Shown one piece after another: positions 48,769 through 50,053 of a stretch of DNA of 50,053 nt. Under the pieces are notes generated by a model. The model did not search any database and was not told the DNA's origin. It saw nothing but the letters and a program-made list of their open reading frames with translations. The translations under genes and the position numbers were made by a program. The DNA is taken from assembly GCA_902626045.1 (NCBI GenBank), contig CACODU010000004.1, forward strand, positions 1 to 50,053, in the 5' to 3' direction. The stretch comes from an uncultured Pelagibacteraceae bacterium (GTDB lineage: Bacteria; Pseudomonadota; Alphaproteobacteria; Pelagibacterales; Pelagibacteraceae). Numbering within the stretch: position 1 is the first letter of the stretch; the number at the start of each line of letters is the position of its first letter.

Positions 48769-49455
48769 ATGAAAAAGAAATCAAAAAGATATAGAGAGAT
48801 TTTAAAAAAAAAAATAAAAGATAAAAAAATTAAGATTAATGAAGCAATAGATTTAATTAAAAAAAATTCATTAACAAAGTTTGACGAGTCTATTGATGTT
48901 TCTCTAAAAATTAATTTAAAACAGTCAAAAGGTGGTGATTTTAACTTAAGAACTATTGTTAACTTACCCAATGGTTCCGGAAAAAAACATAAAGTTGCAG
49001 TTTTATGTGAGGCAGATAAATCAGATGAGGCAAAAAAAGCTGGAGCAGATATAGTAGGTTCAGATGATCTTATAGAAAAAATTGCAGCAGGAAAATTTGA
49101 TTTTACGAAACTTGTTTGTACACCGGCAATGATGAGTAAAATTGGTAAGCATGGAAAGGTTTTAGGACCAAAAGGTTTAATGCCAAATCCTAAACTAGGA
49201 ACAGTAGCATCTGATTTATCAAAAGCAATTAAAGATATAAAAACAGGATTAGTTGAAATACGAAATGATAAAGATGGTAATCTTGCTTCAACAATTGGAA
49301 GAAAAAGTTTTTCTTCTGAAAAATTAATAGAAAATTTTAATTATTTTATCGAAAGTGTAAAAAAAGAAAAACCTGATACGATTAAAGGAGAATTGATTAA
49401 AAGTATATTTTTAACCTCAACAATGGGAGTATCTTACAAAGTAGGAGCTAAATAA
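48769..49455 (+). CDS. rplA: 50S ribosomal protein L1
   Basis: LGPKGLMPNPKLGTVASDL. Confidence 0.97.
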   Translation: MKKKSKRYREILKKKIKDKKIKINEAIDLIKKNSLTKFDESIDVSLKINLKQSKGGDFNLRTIVNLPNGSGKKHKVAVLCEADKSDEAKKAGADIVGSDDLIEKIAAGKFDFTKLVCTPAMMSKIGKHGKVLGPKGLMPNPKLGTVASDLSKAIKDIKTGLVEIRNDKDGNLASTIGRKSFSSEKLIENFNYFIESVKKEKPDTIKGELIKSIFLTSTMGVSYKVGAK

Positions 49456-49459
49456 AATT

Positions 49460-49972
49460 ATGATGTCTAAAGAAGCAAAGAAAAATTATGTTGAGGAAAT
49501 GAAAAAAACTTTTACAGACAGTGAATCAGTTATGATTGCTCAGTATCAAGGTCTTAATGTAAATGAATTAGATGCTCTTAGAAAAGAACTTAGAGAAAAA
49601 GGCATTTTATTTAAAATTACCAAAAATAAGATTACAAAAATCGCTTTGAAAGAAACTCCCAAGAAAGATCTTGAAAAATATTTTACTGGACCAACAGCTG
49701 CAGCCATTTCATCTGATCCTATTTCTACAGCAAAAATTTTAACAAAGTTTTCAAAGTCGAACGATAAGTTAAAAATAATTGCTGGTTTCATGGATGGTAA
49801 GGTTTTAGACGAAAAAGAGGTGTCTGTAATTGCCACACTACCTTCATTAGACGAAGCAAGAGCTAAAATAGTGGGAATTTTAGCTACACCAGCTCAAAAA
49901 TTAGTAAGTATTTTACTTGCACCTGGCTCAAAAATTGCTAATTTAGCGCGCGCAAAGAGTTTAAAAAATTAA
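49460..49972 (+). CDS. rplJ: 50S ribosomal protein L10
   Basis: MIAQYQGLNVNELDALRKELRE, position between L1 and L7/L12. Confidence 0.96.
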   Translation: MMSKEAKKNYVEEMKKTFTDSESVMIAQYQGLNVNELDALRKELREKGILFKITKNKITKIALKETPKKDLEKYFTGPTAAAISSDPISTAKILTKFSKSNDKLKIIAGFMDGKVLDEKEVSVIATLPSLDEARAKIVGILATPAQKLVSILLAPGSKIANLARAKSLKN

Positions 49973-49987
49973 ATCACAGGATCAAAA

Positions 49988-50053
49988 ATGGCAGACTTAA
50001 ATAAAATTATAGACGAACTCTCAAACTTAACGGTGGTTGAAGCAGCAGAGTTG
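49988..50053 (+). CDS. rplL: 50S ribosomal protein L7/L12 (truncated at window end)
   Basis: MADLNKIIDELSNLTVVEAAEL.. typical L7/L12 N-terminus. Confidence 0.93.
   Translation, partial: MADLNKIIDELSNLTVVEAAEL

Noticed and set aside
1-50053. Mobile elements, CRISPR arrays, toxin-antitoxin or defence systems
   Set aside because: No transposase, integrase, repeat-spacer array or recognisable defence protein motif was seen in any listed ORF.

Overview
The window is AT-rich and very tightly packed. Gene content and codon usage look like a streamlined marine alphaproteobacterium, most likely SAR11/Pelagibacterales; this is inference, as there is no 16S here. Most of it is core metabolism and information processing: a glycosyltransferase fragment, gamma-carbonic anhydrase, rpoZ, dusA, nrdAB, znuA/znuCB with zur, a glycine-betaine-type proX-proW, prpB/prpC, glmS with a GlmU-like acetyltransferase, class II DAHP synthase, nadE, cysS, cimA, trmJ, rpsD, grxD-bolA-purL-purQ-purS-purC-purB, map, sfsA, nadK, rlmB, and the tRNA-Tyr/tRNA-Gly/tuf/tRNA-Trp/secE/nusG/rplKAJL cluster. 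Five tRNAs are readable (Leu-TAA, Thr-TGT, Tyr-GTA, Gly-TCC, Trp-CCA). The most accessory-looking stretch is 41.2-45.2 kb: a sulfotransferase-like protein, an APS-kinase-like P-loop kinase, a methyltransferase and a polytopic membrane protein lying among tRNA genes. I found no CRISPR array, transposase, integrase, phage module or recognisable defence system. The best second-look items are the sulfotransferase/APS-kinase-like pair, a stand-alone GlmU acetyltransferase cut at the interdomain linker, a short beta-carbonic-anhydrase-like ORF, interlocked TTAA stop codons at convergent genes, mRNAs starting directly at tRNA 3' ends, poly-A tracts near gene starts, and candidate Zur and NrdR operator clusters.
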